A program made the translations under genes and the position numbers. From the NCBI GenBank assembly GCA_965207915.1, contig OZ242304.1, positions 806,001-870,000 of the forward strand: a DNA stretch of 64,000 nucleotides. The letters run 5' to 3'. Below the pieces are notes generated by a model, which did not search any database, was not told the origin of the DNA, and saw only the letters and a list, made by a program, of their open reading frames with translations. Below are positions 18,085 through 27,235 of this stretch, in pieces; positions within the stretch are counted from its first letter, which is position 1; every line of letters starts with the position of its first letter. Source of the DNA: VXNJ01 sp009840625. Lineage in GTDB: Bacteria > Chloroflexota > UBA11872 > VXNJ01.

Positions 18085-19078
18085 GACGGCCTTGCAGGTG
18101 CGGCATCATCCCGCGCAGCCGGGCGCCGACTTCTTCGAGCTGGCTTTCCTTGTCCTTCTGGCGCAGGGCCGAGTAGGCCGGCCGGCCGGCAACGTTTTCC
18201 AGGATCCAGCGGTTGGCAAATGTCCCATCCTGGATATCGGCCAGGATTTCGCGCATCGCCTTGCGCGACTCCTCGGAAATCACCCGCGGACCGGAGACCA
18301 GGTCGCCGTATTCAGCCGTATCGGACACCGAGTAACGCATGTAGTCGATGCCGCCCTGGTACATAAGGTCCACGATCAGTTTCAGCTCGTGCAGGCACTC
18401 GAAGTAGGCCAGTTCGGGAGCATAGCCGGCTTCCACCAGCGTCTCGAACCCGGCCTTGACCAGGGCCGTGGTTCCGCCGCACAAGACTGCCTGTTCGCCG
18501 AAAAGGTCGGTTTCGGTCTCATCGCGGAACGTCGTCTCGATCAGGCCCGCTTTGGTGGCCCCGACGCCCTTGGCGTAGGCCATCGCCAGCTCGCGGGCGC
18601 GGCCGGTCGCGTCCTGGTGAATTGCAAAAAGCGCCGGCACGCCCACGCCGTCCTCGAACATGTCGCGGACGATGTGGCCGGGACCCTTGGGGGCGACCAT
18701 TGCAACGTCCACGTTCTCGGGCGGGCGGACCTGGCCGTAGTGGATGTTGAACCCGTGCGCGAACATGAGCATGTCGCCGTCGGCCAGGTTGGGCTCGATC
18801 TCTTCGGCATATGCTTCGGGCGCGTTCTGGTCCGGCACCAGCACCATCGAGATGTCCGATGCGGCCACCGCCTCGGCGGTCGGCAGCACCAGCAGGTCGG
18901 CGCTTTCGGCCCGACCCCAGGACGAAGAGCCTTCGCGCAGGCCGATGACCACGTCCAGCCCCGAGTCCTTCAGGTTCAGCGAGTGGGCATGACCCTGGCT
19001 TCCATAGCCGATGACGGCAATCTTCTTGCCGGTCAATTCGCCCAGATCGGCATCGTCGTCGTAGTAAACATCAACCAT
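18077..19078 (-). CDS. ilvC: ketol-acid reductoisomerase (class I)
   Basis: 333 residues, class I length. GYGSQGHAHSLNLKDSG is the nucleotide-binding motif, APKGPGHIVRDMFEDGVGVP follows, and the C-terminal knotted domain shows the acidic metal ligands in DLFGEQAVLCGG and the ECLHELKLIVDLMYQGG helix. It converts acetolactate and acetohydroxybutyrate to dihydroxy acids. It is 2 bp from ilvN. The dihydroxyacid dehydratase (ilvD) and aminotransferase are not in the window. Confidence 0.96.
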   Translation of the reverse strand: MVDVYYDDDADLGELTGKKIAVIGYGSQGHAHSLNLKDSGLDVVIGLREGSSSWGRAESADLLVLPTAEAVAASDISMVLVPDQNAPEAYAEEIEPNLADGDMLMFAHGFNIHYGQVRPPENVDVAMVAPKGPGHIVRDMFEDGVGVPALFAIHQDATGRARELAMAYAKGVGATKAGLIETTFRDETETDLFGEQAVLCGGTTALVKAGFETLVEAGYAPELAYFECLHELKLIVDLMYQGGIDYMRYSVSDTAEYGDLVSGPRVISEESRKAMREILADIQDGTFANRWILENVAGRPAYSALRQKDKESQLEEVGARLRGMMPHLQGRRD

Positions 19079-19080
19079 AG

Positions 19081-19638
19081 TCAGTAACTCGTCCCTTGTC
19101 CATTGTGGGATTTTTGGGCTTCCTCAACCGGCGCCGAGATGATCTTCTCGCCGCGCGACATCGCCACCGCTCCGGTCCGGGCCAGTTCCATTACGCCGAA
19201 ATCATTTGCGACCCGCAGGAACCGGTCGATCGAATACGGTGACGCGGTCAATTCGATCATCACGTAATTGCGGCCGACGTCGTCTACCCGGCCGCCGAAT
19301 ACCTGGGCCAAGCCGATCACCTCGGCGCGATTCGAGCTGTTGGTGGCGATGCGGATGAGCGCCACCTCTTTGAGCACCGCGCTGCCCGCGGCCAGATCGA
19401 AGACCTTCAAGACCTCGATCACCTTGTAGAGCTGCTTTTCTACCTGCTTGACTTCGCGGGCGTCGCCCTCGACGACGATGGTCATCCGCGAGACTCCGGG
19501 CCGCTCCGAGTGTCCAACGACCAGCGAGGCGATGTTGAAGTTGCGGCGCCGCAACACCATCGAGACCTTGGCCAGGACGCCGGGGCGGTCCTGGACATAT
19601 GCCACGACGGTGGTCAGCCTTTTCGACTTCTCTTCCAT
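19081..19638 (-). CDS. ilvN: acetolactate synthase small subunit
   Basis: 185 residues: an N-terminal ACT domain (VAYVQDRPGVLAKVSMVLRRRNFNI) and the C-terminal ALS_ss domain (VALIRIATNSSNRAEVIGLA, FGVMELARTGAVAMSRG). It gives valine feedback to the IlvB catalytic subunit. It begins 5 bp after the ilvB stop. Confidence 0.95.
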   Translation of the reverse strand: MEEKSKRLTTVVAYVQDRPGVLAKVSMVLRRRNFNIASLVVGHSERPGVSRMTIVVEGDAREVKQVEKQLYKVIEVLKVFDLAAGSAVLKEVALIRIATNSSNRAEVIGLAQVFGGRVDDVGRNYVMIELTASPYSIDRFLRVANDFGVMELARTGAVAMSRGEKIISAPVEEAQKSHNGQGTSY

Positions 19639-19643
19639 CGGGA

Positions 19644-21323
19644 TCAGGCCTCCACGGTCTCGCCGAGCGACGCGCCGGGAACGACCATCGGCATGCAGTC
19701 CTCGAATTCATCCACCAGGAAATCGATCACGACCGGGCCGTCGATCGAGCGCGCTTCGGCGATGGCGTCGTCGGCTTCGGCCTGGGTGGCGGCCCGCAGG
19801 CCGGTAATGCCGTAGGCCTCGGCGACTTTCTCGAAGGGCGGGTTGGCAAGCCGCGCGCCCAGCAGGCGGCCGTCGTAAAAGCGGTTCTGCCATTGCCTGA
19901 TCATGCCCAGGTGGCCGTTGTTCATCACCCCGACCTTGACCGGGATCTGGTACTCGGCCAGGGTCGCAAATTCCTGGATGTTTATCTGCAACCCGCCGTC
20001 GCCGGTGACGCACCAGACTTCGTCTTCGGGGCACGCAACCGCCACTCCCAGGGCCGCCGGCAGGGCGTACCCCATCGGTCCGGTTCCGCCCGCCGAGAAG
20101 AAGTGCAGCGGGTGGTCGTAGAAGAAGTTCTGCGAGGCCCACATCTGGTTCTGCCCGACGTCGGCTATCACCTTGGCCTTCCCGCCGGAATGCTCGTAGA
20201 TCTTGCGGACCATGTGCTGGGGCAGCAGGTTTTCCGACTGCCGCGGGTCGTGGGACGGATGGTCGGCTTTCAACTGGGCCAGGTGCTTGAGCCAGAGTCC
20301 GTGCTCGGGCGGGCGGGCGTGCTGGTTCAGCAGCGCCAAGGTGGCCTTGGCGTCACCCACGATCGGGACTTCGGTCGGGACGATCTTGCCAATCTCGGCC
20401 GGATCGACGTCGATGTGGATGATCTTGGCCTGGGGCGCGAAATCCGCGACCCGTCCAGTGACGCGGTCGTCGAAGCGACAGCCGATGCCGATGATCAGGT
20501 CGCAGTCGTGGACGGCCATGTTGGCGTAGTACATCCCGTGCATGCCCATCATTCCCAGCGACAGCTCGTGCCGCTCGGGGAAGCAGCCGACCCCGTGCAG
20601 GGTGGTGATGACCGGAAGCCGGTTCTTGGTCGCCAGTTCGAACAACTCGTCCCAGGCGCCGGAAATGGCCACACCGTGCCCGGCCATGATCACCGGTCGC
20701 TTGGACGCGGCGATCAGGTCCGCCGCGCGCCGGACCATCATCTTGTGTCCGGCCCCGGCGGGACGATACCCGGCGACCTTGACCGATTCGGGGGTCGGCG
20801 CCTTGGTCTCGGCCAGGAACACGTCCTTGGGAATATCGATATGCACCGGGCCCGGGCGTCCCGAGCGCGCCAGGTAGAACGCCTCTTTCATGATGTACGG
20901 CAGTTCGTCCGGATCGATGACCAGGTAGTTCTGCTTGGTGACCGGAATCGAGCAGCCGGTGGCGTCGGTCTCCTGGAACGCATCGGTTCCGATGAACTCG
21001 CGCGCGACCTGGCCGGTAATGAAGACGACCGGCACCGAGTCCATCTGCGCGGAGGCCATCGAGGTGACGAAATTGGTCGCGCCGGGACCGGAGGTCGAGG
21101 TCGCAACCCCCACCTGGTTGCGGGCCCGCGCATATCCGTCGGCGGCAAAGCCGGCGCCCTGTTCGTGGCGCATCAGGTAATGGCGGATCTGGGGGTAGTG
21201 GTAAAGGGCGTCGTAGAAAGGCAGGCTGGCGCCGCCCGGCATGCCGAAGATGGCATCGACGCCTTCCTCGACCATCACGTCGCACACGACCTGGCCGCCG
21301 GTGCGAGATTGCGTCGATTTCAT
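19644..21323 (-). CDS. ilvB: acetolactate synthase large subunit
   Basis: 559 residues. The N-terminal ThDP Glu lies in MRHEQGAGFAADGYARA, the FAD/central domain is intact, and the PP domain shows GDGGLQINIQEFATL and the NNGHLGMIRQWQ motif, diagnostic for true acetohydroxyacid synthase. It forms 2-acetolactate or 2-aceto-2-hydroxybutyrate. AAGGA lies about 11 nt before the ATG. It is the first enzyme gene of the operon, preceded by a Val-rich leader ORF and hairpins. Confidence 0.96.
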   Translation of the reverse strand: MKSTQSRTGGQVVCDVMVEEGVDAIFGMPGGASLPFYDALYHYPQIRHYLMRHEQGAGFAADGYARARNQVGVATSTSGPGATNFVTSMASAQMDSVPVVFITGQVAREFIGTDAFQETDATGCSIPVTKQNYLVIDPDELPYIMKEAFYLARSGRPGPVHIDIPKDVFLAETKAPTPESVKVAGYRPAGAGHKMMVRRAADLIAASKRPVIMAGHGVAISGAWDELFELATKNRLPVITTLHGVGCFPERHELSLGMMGMHGMYYANMAVHDCDLIIGIGCRFDDRVTGRVADFAPQAKIIHIDVDPAEIGKIVPTEVPIVGDAKATLALLNQHARPPEHGLWLKHLAQLKADHPSHDPRQSENLLPQHMVRKIYEHSGGKAKVIADVGQNQMWASQNFFYDHPLHFFSAGGTGPMGYALPAALGVAVACPEDEVWCVTGDGGLQINIQEFATLAEYQIPVKVGVMNNGHLGMIRQWQNRFYDGRLLGARLANPPFEKVAEAYGITGLRAATQAEADDAIAEARSIDGPVVIDFLVDEFEDCMPMVVPGASLGETVEA

Positions 21324-21397
21324 CGCTGGAAAGTCCTTATCGGGTCTGAATAGAGATTGGGGGAGGGGTTGCGCGGAAGCGCGGGTTTTCTGGTTTT

Positions 21398-21435
21398 CGA
21401 GAGCTGCCGGCTAGATTGCCAGGGCGCTCTCGCCC
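21398..21435 (-). promoter_or_regulatory. ilvB leader alternative hairpins
   Basis: Two mutually exclusive stems overlap the end of the leader ORF: GGGCG/CGCCC with an AGAG loop (21435-21422), and the 7-bp CGAGAGC/GCTCTCG pair (21432-21426 with 21404-21398) enclosing CTGGC/GCCGG. The leader stop codon lies in the inner loop. No T tract is present. Confidence 0.5.
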
Positions 21436-21551
21436 CGTACCGCTACCACTACCGACCACCCCGCAATGAGCGTGCGGGTGCGGATTTGGGCGAGTTCACC
21501 GATCGGGAACCGCGTATGGCAGGTTGCGCGCACGGCGCTGCTTCCGGTCAA
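21411..21551 (-). CDS. Val/Ile-containing leader peptide of the ilvBNC operon
   Basis: Between the UPF0173 gene and ilvB an ORF of 46 codons reads from TTG 21551 (AGGA 5 nt upstream) or GTG 21533 to a TAG at 21411. Its end contains TLIAGWSVVVAV and then ALAI, with four Val codons in a six-residue stretch just before the first hairpin stem. Val- and Ile-rich leaders before ilvB are the classic sensor of valyl/isoleucyl-tRNA charging. The composition is less extreme than in enteric ilv leaders, so I rate it below the leu leader. Confidence 0.5.
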   Translation of the reverse strand: MTGSSAVRATCHTRFPIGELAQIRTRTLIAGWSVVVAVRGESALAI

Positions 21552-21640
21552 TTTGATCCTGATAAGGGGATGATCCGCGAACTATCGCGGCGCCCAAATT
21601 TTAATTGCCAGGAAGAAATCGGGGCGGGCCGCCCCAAATT

Positions 21641-22363
21641 TCAGGACGGCAGCTCGATTTCCTGGCCGGGCTCGAGTTCCAGGACCTTGGGTTTGGATGC
21701 TCCACCCAGGCCGTCGATCAAGGCATCGGCGTCCTGGGCCAGCAGCGGAAAGGTGCGGTAGTGGCAGGGGACAACGTAGCCGCAGCCGAGCATGCGCGCC
21801 GCTCGCGCGGCGTGACGGCCGTCCATCGTGAAGTGCCCGCCTATCGGCAACACCGCCAGCTGCGGACGGTAGAGTTCGCCGATCAGCGTCATGTCGCCGA
21901 ACAACGCGGTATCACCGGCAAAGTAGACCGATCGCCCGTCCTCCAGGACGATCACGTATCCCACCGGGATGCCGGCGTTTTCAATACGGTCGCCCACACG
22001 CAGCGAGGTCGTGTGCTTGGCCTCCACCATGCTGACCGACACTCCGCCCACCGCGACCGTACCGCCGAGATTCATTCCGACTGCACGCTCTTCCGGCAGT
22101 CCCAACTCGGCTAGCGCCCAGACGGCTTCGAGCACCGCCACAACCCTGGCCCCGGGGTTGGCGGCGGCGGTGGAGAGCAGATCGGCGACGTGATCGTCGT
22201 GTCCATGCGTGATGAGGATCGCGTCGATTCCTTCCTGGACGTGCTCGTCGGCCGGGCAGGTGGGATTGCCGGCCAGCCAGGGGTCGATCAGGATCGACCG
22301 GCCTTCGGGCGAAGTGAGACGAAACGTTCCGTGGCCAAGCCACTTCAAACGTGCAGAGTCCAT
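21641..22363 (-). CDS. UPF0173-type metal-dependent hydrolase (metallo-beta-lactamase fold)
   Basis: 240 residues. ITHGHDDHVADL is the HxHxDH metal motif, FAGDTALFGDM supplies the bridging Asp, GGHFTMD and PCHYRTFPLL the last His ligands; all fit the UPF0173 (YtkL-like) family of MBL-fold hydrolases whose substrate is unknown. It is the upstream same-strand neighbour of the ilv leader, about 90 bp away, but the leader suggests that ilv has its own promoter. Confidence 0.9.
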   Translation of the reverse strand: MDSARLKWLGHGTFRLTSPEGRSILIDPWLAGNPTCPADEHVQEGIDAILITHGHDDHVADLLSTAAANPGARVVAVLEAVWALAELGLPEERAVGMNLGGTVAVGGVSVSMVEAKHTTSLRVGDRIENAGIPVGYVIVLEDGRSVYFAGDTALFGDMTLIGELYRPQLAVLPIGGHFTMDGRHAARAARMLGCGYVVPCHYRTFPLLAQDADALIDGLGGASKPKVLELEPGQEIELPS

Positions 22364-22466
22364 GTTGCTAGTCCGGCGCCAATCGGGGAACGCGCACCAA
22401 TACCATTAGAAAGTAGCCGTTTCCAGCAGAACCAAGCTCGATTCTTCCCGGCCGCCGGGGAACGCC

Positions 22467-23165
22467 ATGCACACCTGGCTTGAATCAGAACACCGCATGC
22501 ACTTGACCGGCGGTGACTCCAACCGCCGCGTGCAGGTGCTGGTGGCGTTGGCGATGGCCCTGCTGGTGGCGCTGCAGGCCCAGGAACTGAACATCTTCAC
22601 GGTGACCCTTGTTGGCGGTTTCGTTGTCTGGATCCTCACCCTGGTGATCCGGCGCAACGTCGAAGTGGTTTTCGACCGCCAGTTCAAGATCGTCGTCATC
22701 CGCCAACACGACCTTTTCGGTTGGTTTTCGTTTCGCGACGAGGTCTTTGAGTTCTCGCAGCTGGAGGCGATTCCGGTGGTCTCGCGGCGGCGCTACGTGG
22801 CATTCGGGGCCGAGACCCTGTGGTTGCTGGGAATCAAATTCTTCGCTGAGGATTTCATCGCGGTCGGCACCGTGCACGGCGAGGCGCGGCAGATCGAAGA
22901 CGTGCTGGCCGAAATCGGTCAGTTCCTCAACCAGCCGCTGGCCCAGGATTCTTTCGAAGCCGGATCGCGGTTGAATTCAGGACCGCAGAGCCTGATTGCC
23001 GAGATTCTTGATTCGGAAGCTACCGTTCGGCTCGGTCAGGCCGCCTGCCTGGCGATGATCCTGCTCTCGCTCTACGCCGCCCCGGGAATGGCCATTTACT
23101 ACCTGATCGCACTGGTGCTGGGGACCTGGTTCGACTGGTTGGCGCGGCGCTCCGATCGAGCCTGA
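22467..23165 (+). CDS. hypothetical membrane protein, two TM pairs
   Basis: 232 residues, not recognised. Two hydrophobic segments lie near residues 22-40 and 45-62, a ~110-residue soluble middle part (FDRQFKIVVIRQHDLFGWF, then EAIPVVSRRRYVAFGAETLWL) looks like a beta-rich PH-like cytoplasmic domain, and two more hydrophobic segments end the chain. GGGGAA precedes the ATG. It is divergent from the UPF0173 gene. Nothing nearby hints at the role. Confidence 0.7.
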   Translation: MHTWLESEHRMHLTGGDSNRRVQVLVALAMALLVALQAQELNIFTVTLVGGFVVWILTLVIRRNVEVVFDRQFKIVVIRQHDLFGWFSFRDEVFEFSQLEAIPVVSRRRYVAFGAETLWLLGIKFFAEDFIAVGTVHGEARQIEDVLAEIGQFLNQPLAQDSFEAGSRLNSGPQSLIAEILDSEATVRLGQAACLAMILLSLYAAPGMAIYYLIALVLGTWFDWLARRSDRA

Positions 23166-23386
23166 GCACGGCAAATTAGAAACGATTCGTTGACCGGCCC
23201 GATCGCCGTTCAGGGCCCGCATTGCGATGCGGGTGCTGGCGACAACCGCTTTCGCCCGCACTCAAAGTTCTACCGCAGCGGCTCACTCGGAGCGGACGGT
23301 GAGAGGGGTTTGAATCGCTGCTGGATCGACCCAATCGCTGGATCTCGCCGAATCGGCAGAATTCCCAGCCAAATGGTTCTCGGCAA

Positions 23387-24745
23387 GTGAGTCCAAAGCT
23401 CGGACGCTGGACGGGGGTCGGCGTAGTCGTAGCACTTATCCTGGTTACCACCGCTCTCACCACGCTGGTCAATCAGGCCTTCTTCGCGCCAACCGATGCC
23501 GGTGCGGCCGCACCCCCACAGGTCGATACGCTTCCCGATTCCGGGCATGCCGAAGACGATCCCCGCGCGGTTCAATCGGCGGCGGACCCGATTGCGACTG
23601 AACCAAGCGCCCCGACAGCTGCTTCGGGCTTGACCGCCGCGGCGGATGCGACGGCAGATTCCGGTGAATCCGTAATCGCCATGGGGGCAGCCGGTGATGA
23701 GGAGTCCGACGCAATGGAACCGGAGCCGGGCTCCGGTGAGGTTGCACTCAGCGTCGGGACGGTCGATGCCGGTCGCTCCCACCCCTCCCATACCGAATCG
23801 CCGGAACCTGCGACGACGCTGTGCGTGGTCGCCGACGGGGATCCAGAAAAACTGTATTGGAAATTCGTCGAGTTTCACGCCGAGCGGGCGGCCGATATCG
23901 TCGGCGTGCATCTGGATTACGCGACCCACCCTGAAGCCGCCGCAAGGGTTCAGGCGATTGAGGAGTGCGTCCGGAGCGGCGCGCCGATGATCCTGGCCAC
24001 CCTGGCCGACCCCCAAGAAATCGTTCCGGCGATGCGCGCGGCGGCCGAACTGGGCGTGCGGATCGCCAGTTTCGGCGCGGGGGCCGAGCACGCGGACGAT
24101 GCCGGTTCGCTAATCCACGTCTCGATTGACGACGCGGCGGCCGCTCGCCGCGCGGCCGATCAATTCACCTCCGCCGGAGTGTCCGGTGCAGTGCTCTGCT
24201 TGATCCCCAACGGCGTCGAAGAGGCTCGCCGCCACATCTGCGATGAACTCCGATTGACTTACACGGGCGGAGCAGTCGATGCGCATCAGCTCGCCGCAAC
24301 CGATCCGGGCCGGCAGATTGAGGATTTGTTGGCGGCCGCGCCGCAAACTGCCGGACTGCTGGTGCTTGAGGCCGATCTTCTGCCGCACGCAATTGAGGCG
24401 ATGGCCAACGCCCAAATCGCGCCCGTGCTGGGTTCGATCGGCGAATTCCCGTTAAACAAGCTCCCGTTTGACCAGCGCGATCAGATCGCTTTCACGGTGA
24501 TGGACCTAGCCCGATTCGAGATATTGTTGGCCGCCGCCGCACTGCGGCTGATGCACACCTACCACCCGAACGCAAGGTTCTTCGAAGGGGCCATGATCTT
24601 CGAAGGCCAACCGAACGTCCACACCGGCGGGCCGCGCGGTGGCCACGAAAGACCAGGCAGCGGCGCGGAACCCGCACCAGGAAGCGACGGCCACGACCAC
24701 AGCCACGACCACGTTGACGGGGAGGGTGGCGAAGACCACCACTGA
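23387..24745 (+). CDS. periplasmic-binding-protein-like (sugar-binding type 1) surface protein with His-rich tail
   Basis: 452 residues from GTG. One N-terminal TM anchor (VGVVVALILVTTALTTLV) is followed by a ~110-residue low-complexity Ala/Pro/Glu/Asp linker. Residues about 145-405 resemble the RbsB-like fold: HLDYATHPEAAARVQAIEEC, APMILATLADPQEIVPAM, then ASFGAGAEHADDAG and a DPGRQIEDLLAAAP segment. The last ~40 residues are Gly/His/Asp rich (GHDHSHDHVDGEGGEDHH), a likely metal-binding tail. No ABC permease or ATPase is adjacent, so it may be a sensor or scavenger on the cell surface rather than a transporter subunit. The function is unproven. Confidence 0.7.
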   Translation: MSPKLGRWTGVGVVVALILVTTALTTLVNQAFFAPTDAGAAAPPQVDTLPDSGHAEDDPRAVQSAADPIATEPSAPTAASGLTAAADATADSGESVIAMGAAGDEESDAMEPEPGSGEVALSVGTVDAGRSHPSHTESPEPATTLCVVADGDPEKLYWKFVEFHAERAADIVGVHLDYATHPEAAARVQAIEECVRSGAPMILATLADPQEIVPAMRAAAELGVRIASFGAGAEHADDAGSLIHVSIDDAAAARRAADQFTSAGVSGAVLCLIPNGVEEARRHICDELRLTYTGGAVDAHQLAATDPGRQIEDLLAAAPQTAGLLVLEADLLPHAIEAMANAQIAPVLGSIGEFPLNKLPFDQRDQIAFTVMDLARFEILLAAAALRLMHTYHPNARFFEGAMIFEGQPNVHTGGPRGGHERPGSGAEPAPGSDGHDHSHDHVDGEGGEDHH

Positions 24746-24792
24746 ACCGCACCCCCGGCTCCTGAGAAGCGGTGGCGGCGGACGCTTGAGCT

Positions 24793-24806
24793 CCGGCCCG
24801 AGCCGG
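24793..24806. terminator. inverted repeat between convergent genes
   Basis: CCGGC-CCGA-GCCGG between the stops of the binding-protein-like gene and the convergent molybdenum hydroxylase gene. It has no T tract; a terminator role is suggested by position only. Confidence 0.3.
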
Positions 24807-24817
24807 GGATGGGCTGG

Positions 24818-27112
24818 CTAGCCGGGCCGGCGCAGCGCGGAAACCACCCTGGGTGGCGATATCGGCAAATCGCGGAGCCGCTTGCCGGTCGCGCGCGCGA
24901 CCGCATCGGCCGCGGCTGCCGGCGCGGCCACGATCGGCGCCTCGCCGACACCGCGCACCCCGAACGGGTGCGCTGGGTTTGGAACCTCGACGATGATGGC
25001 CTCGATAAGAGGAAGGTCCAGCGCGGTCGGCGTGCGGTAGTCGAGCAATGAATCGTTGGCCATCACGCCTGAATCGTCGTACCAGTACTCCTCCAGCAGG
25101 GCCCAACCGGCACCCTGGGCGACTGCGCCCTGCATCTGCCCTTCCACGTATGGCGGGTAAATCGCCCGACCGGCGTCCTGGGCCACCGTCCAACGCAGCA
25201 CGTCGCACTTGCCGGTCTCCAGATCCACCTCGACGTCACAGGCATGGATCGCGTACGAGGGCGCCTTCACCGTGGGGGCCACCGTGGCGGTGGCGGTCGG
25301 CAACTGGCCGGCGGCGGCCAGTTGGGCGGCCGCGTCGGCAAATTCAACTCGCCGGTCGGACTCTGAAAACACCCCGTCGGAAAATTCGACATTCTCCGGG
25401 TCGGCGCCCCAGAGTTCGGCCAGTCTTTCTCTCATTTCGGCGACCAGGTTCCGTCCGGCCAGGATGGCCGCTTGCCCGGTCACGTTGGTGGTCCGCGAAC
25501 CACCGGTCGAGTGGTTGAAACCCACCGAGTCGGTGTCGACGACCACCGGCTGGATGGTACTGACGTCGACCCCCAGTACTTCGGCCAGCTGCAAAGCGAT
25601 CGAAGTCCGCGAACCGCCGATGTCCACCGAACCCTCGGTCAACGTGACTGAGCCGTCGGCGTGCAGGCGCAGGTCAAGCGAGGACTCGAAGGTGTTGTTG
25701 CGCCACATGCCGCTGGCAAACCCGCGCCCGCGGGCCTTGCCCGGACCGCTCGGCTCGCCAAGGGGGCTCTGCCAGTGGTCGCTCTGCTCGATCGCATCAA
25801 GGCATTCGACATTGCCCGAAATCGGCAGCGTGGTGCCGTCGGCGCGCCAGGCGCCGGCCACGGCGGCGTTGCGGCGCCGCAATTCGAGCGGGTCGATGCC
25901 GAGCGCGTCCCCGATTTCGTTCATCAGCGTTTCGACCGCAAAGCTCGTCAGCGGGGCGCCGGGGGCGCGGTAGGCGTGGACGTGCGGCTTGTTCACCAGC
26001 ACCTCCCAGCCCTCGATTTCCACGTTCTCCAGCCAGTAGGGCCCGAAGGCCATCAGCATCGCCTGGAAGAGCGGCGATCCGGGGTGCATCCCGGACTCGA
26101 GCACCACTTCGGCGCGGGCCGCGGTTATCACTCCCTGGTCGTCGACCCCGACCTTCACCTTCGTGCGGCTGGCCGAGGTCGGACCGGTGGCCCGCAGGAC
26201 GTCCGAACGGCTCATCGTCATCTTCACCGGACGGGCGCACTTGCGCGCCAGCAAAGCCGCCGGCAGCTCGAGGTAGGAGGTAAGTTTTCCGCCGAAACCG
26301 CCGCCGATCTCCATGGGGTGGACCCGGATGCGGGCCGGCGAAAGATCCAGCAGCTCGGCCAGCTCGGCGCGGATCGCGAACGCCCCCTGCGACGAGCACC
26401 AGACTTCCAGTTGACCGTCTTCAAGCCAACGCGCGGTGGCGTTGTGCGGTTCGATGTAACCCTGATGGACGGTGGCGGTCGAGTACTCGCGCTCCAAGAC
26501 CAGGCTGGCGGCATCGAATCCGGCTTCCGGGTCGCCCTGGCCAACCAACGAATGGACCGCCACGTTGGAGGGTTGTTCGTCCTGGCGGCCGTCGTGGTCG
26601 GTGTAGACGTCTGGCTGAATCAACGGCGCCCCCGGAGCCATTGCCTCTGCCGCCGACATCAGCGGCGGCAGCAATTCGAATTCGACGTTTATCAGGCGTG
26701 TCGCCAACTCGGCGGTGTGCGGATCAGTGGCCGCCACGGCCGCGATTGCGTGCCCGTCGTAGAGAACCTTTTCGCGCGCCAGCATGTTCTGCGACTTGTA
26801 GGAAATGCGGGCGTCGATCCCTTCCCCCAGTTCGGCCAGGTGGTCGTCGATCTGAGGGAGGTCGGAGGCCGAGGCGACCGCCAGCACGCCGGGCAGGGAC
26901 AACGCCTCGGAGAAATCTATCGACACGATCCGGGCGTGGGCGTGCGGGGAGCGCAACATTGCCCCGTAGGCCAGGTTGCCGGGAAATACGTCCGCGCCGT
27001 AGCAGGCGCGACCGGTCACCTTGTCGACGCCGTCGTGGCGTACCGGACTGGTCCCGATCGACTTGAATCCGGTCGTCGCTCCTTCTTTCGGTCGTCCCGT
27101 GACCACTGCCAT
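24818..27112 (-). CDS. xanthine dehydrogenase-family molybdopterin-binding large subunit
   Basis: About 764 residues from the ATG at 27112 (AGGGGA 8 nt upstream; a TTG at 27118 is in frame). SPVRHDGVDKVTGRACYGADV opens the Ald_Xan_dh_C domain; molybdopterin contacts EIGGGFGGK, AYRAPGAP and GSVDIGGSRTS follow, and FGVRGVGEAPIVA holds the catalytic Glu. No FAD (CoxM-like) or [2Fe-2S] (CoxS-like) subunit gene is adjacent, so the holoenzyme must use subunits coded elsewhere. It hydroxylates a purine, aldehyde, nicotinate-like or CO-like substrate; the active-site loop does not settle which. Confidence 0.9.
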   Translation of the reverse strand: MAVVTGRPKEGATTGFKSIGTSPVRHDGVDKVTGRACYGADVFPGNLAYGAMLRSPHAHARIVSIDFSEALSLPGVLAVASASDLPQIDDHLAELGEGIDARISYKSQNMLAREKVLYDGHAIAAVAATDPHTAELATRLINVEFELLPPLMSAAEAMAPGAPLIQPDVYTDHDGRQDEQPSNVAVHSLVGQGDPEAGFDAASLVLEREYSTATVHQGYIEPHNATARWLEDGQLEVWCSSQGAFAIRAELAELLDLSPARIRVHPMEIGGGFGGKLTSYLELPAALLARKCARPVKMTMSRSDVLRATGPTSASRTKVKVGVDDQGVITAARAEVVLESGMHPGSPLFQAMLMAFGPYWLENVEIEGWEVLVNKPHVHAYRAPGAPLTSFAVETLMNEIGDALGIDPLELRRRNAAVAGAWRADGTTLPISGNVECLDAIEQSDHWQSPLGEPSGPGKARGRGFASGMWRNNTFESSLDLRLHADGSVTLTEGSVDIGGSRTSIALQLAEVLGVDVSTIQPVVVDTDSVGFNHSTGGSRTTNVTGQAAILAGRNLVAEMRERLAELWGADPENVEFSDGVFSESDRRVEFADAAAQLAAAGQLPTATATVAPTVKAPSYAIHACDVEVDLETGKCDVLRWTVAQDAGRAIYPPYVEGQMQGAVAQGAGWALLEEYWYDDSGVMANDSLLDYRTPTALDLPLIEAIIVEVPNPAHPFGVRGVGEAPIVAAPAAAADAVARATGKRLRDLPISPPRVVSALRRPG

Positions 27113-27235
27113 TGACAATTTCCCCTGAATTCGATCGCGGCCCGGCCGCGCGGGTCTATGCTGACCAATTTTGCTGTCCGACGGTACCGGTTCGCCCGGC
27201 CCTATCGCATTCGCCGGATCAGTCTCCGGTAACGA

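Noticed and set aside
19599..21353. A 584-codon plus-strand frame opposite ilvB.
   Set aside because: A shadow of a certain gene; its His/Gly/Arg-rich translation has no domain signs.
21411..21560. GGGTGG on the minus strand before ilvB, considered as a T-box riboswitch.
   Set aside because: The rest of the T-box core (NACCGCG) and the specifier stem are absent; the Val-rich ORF with hairpins explains the region better.
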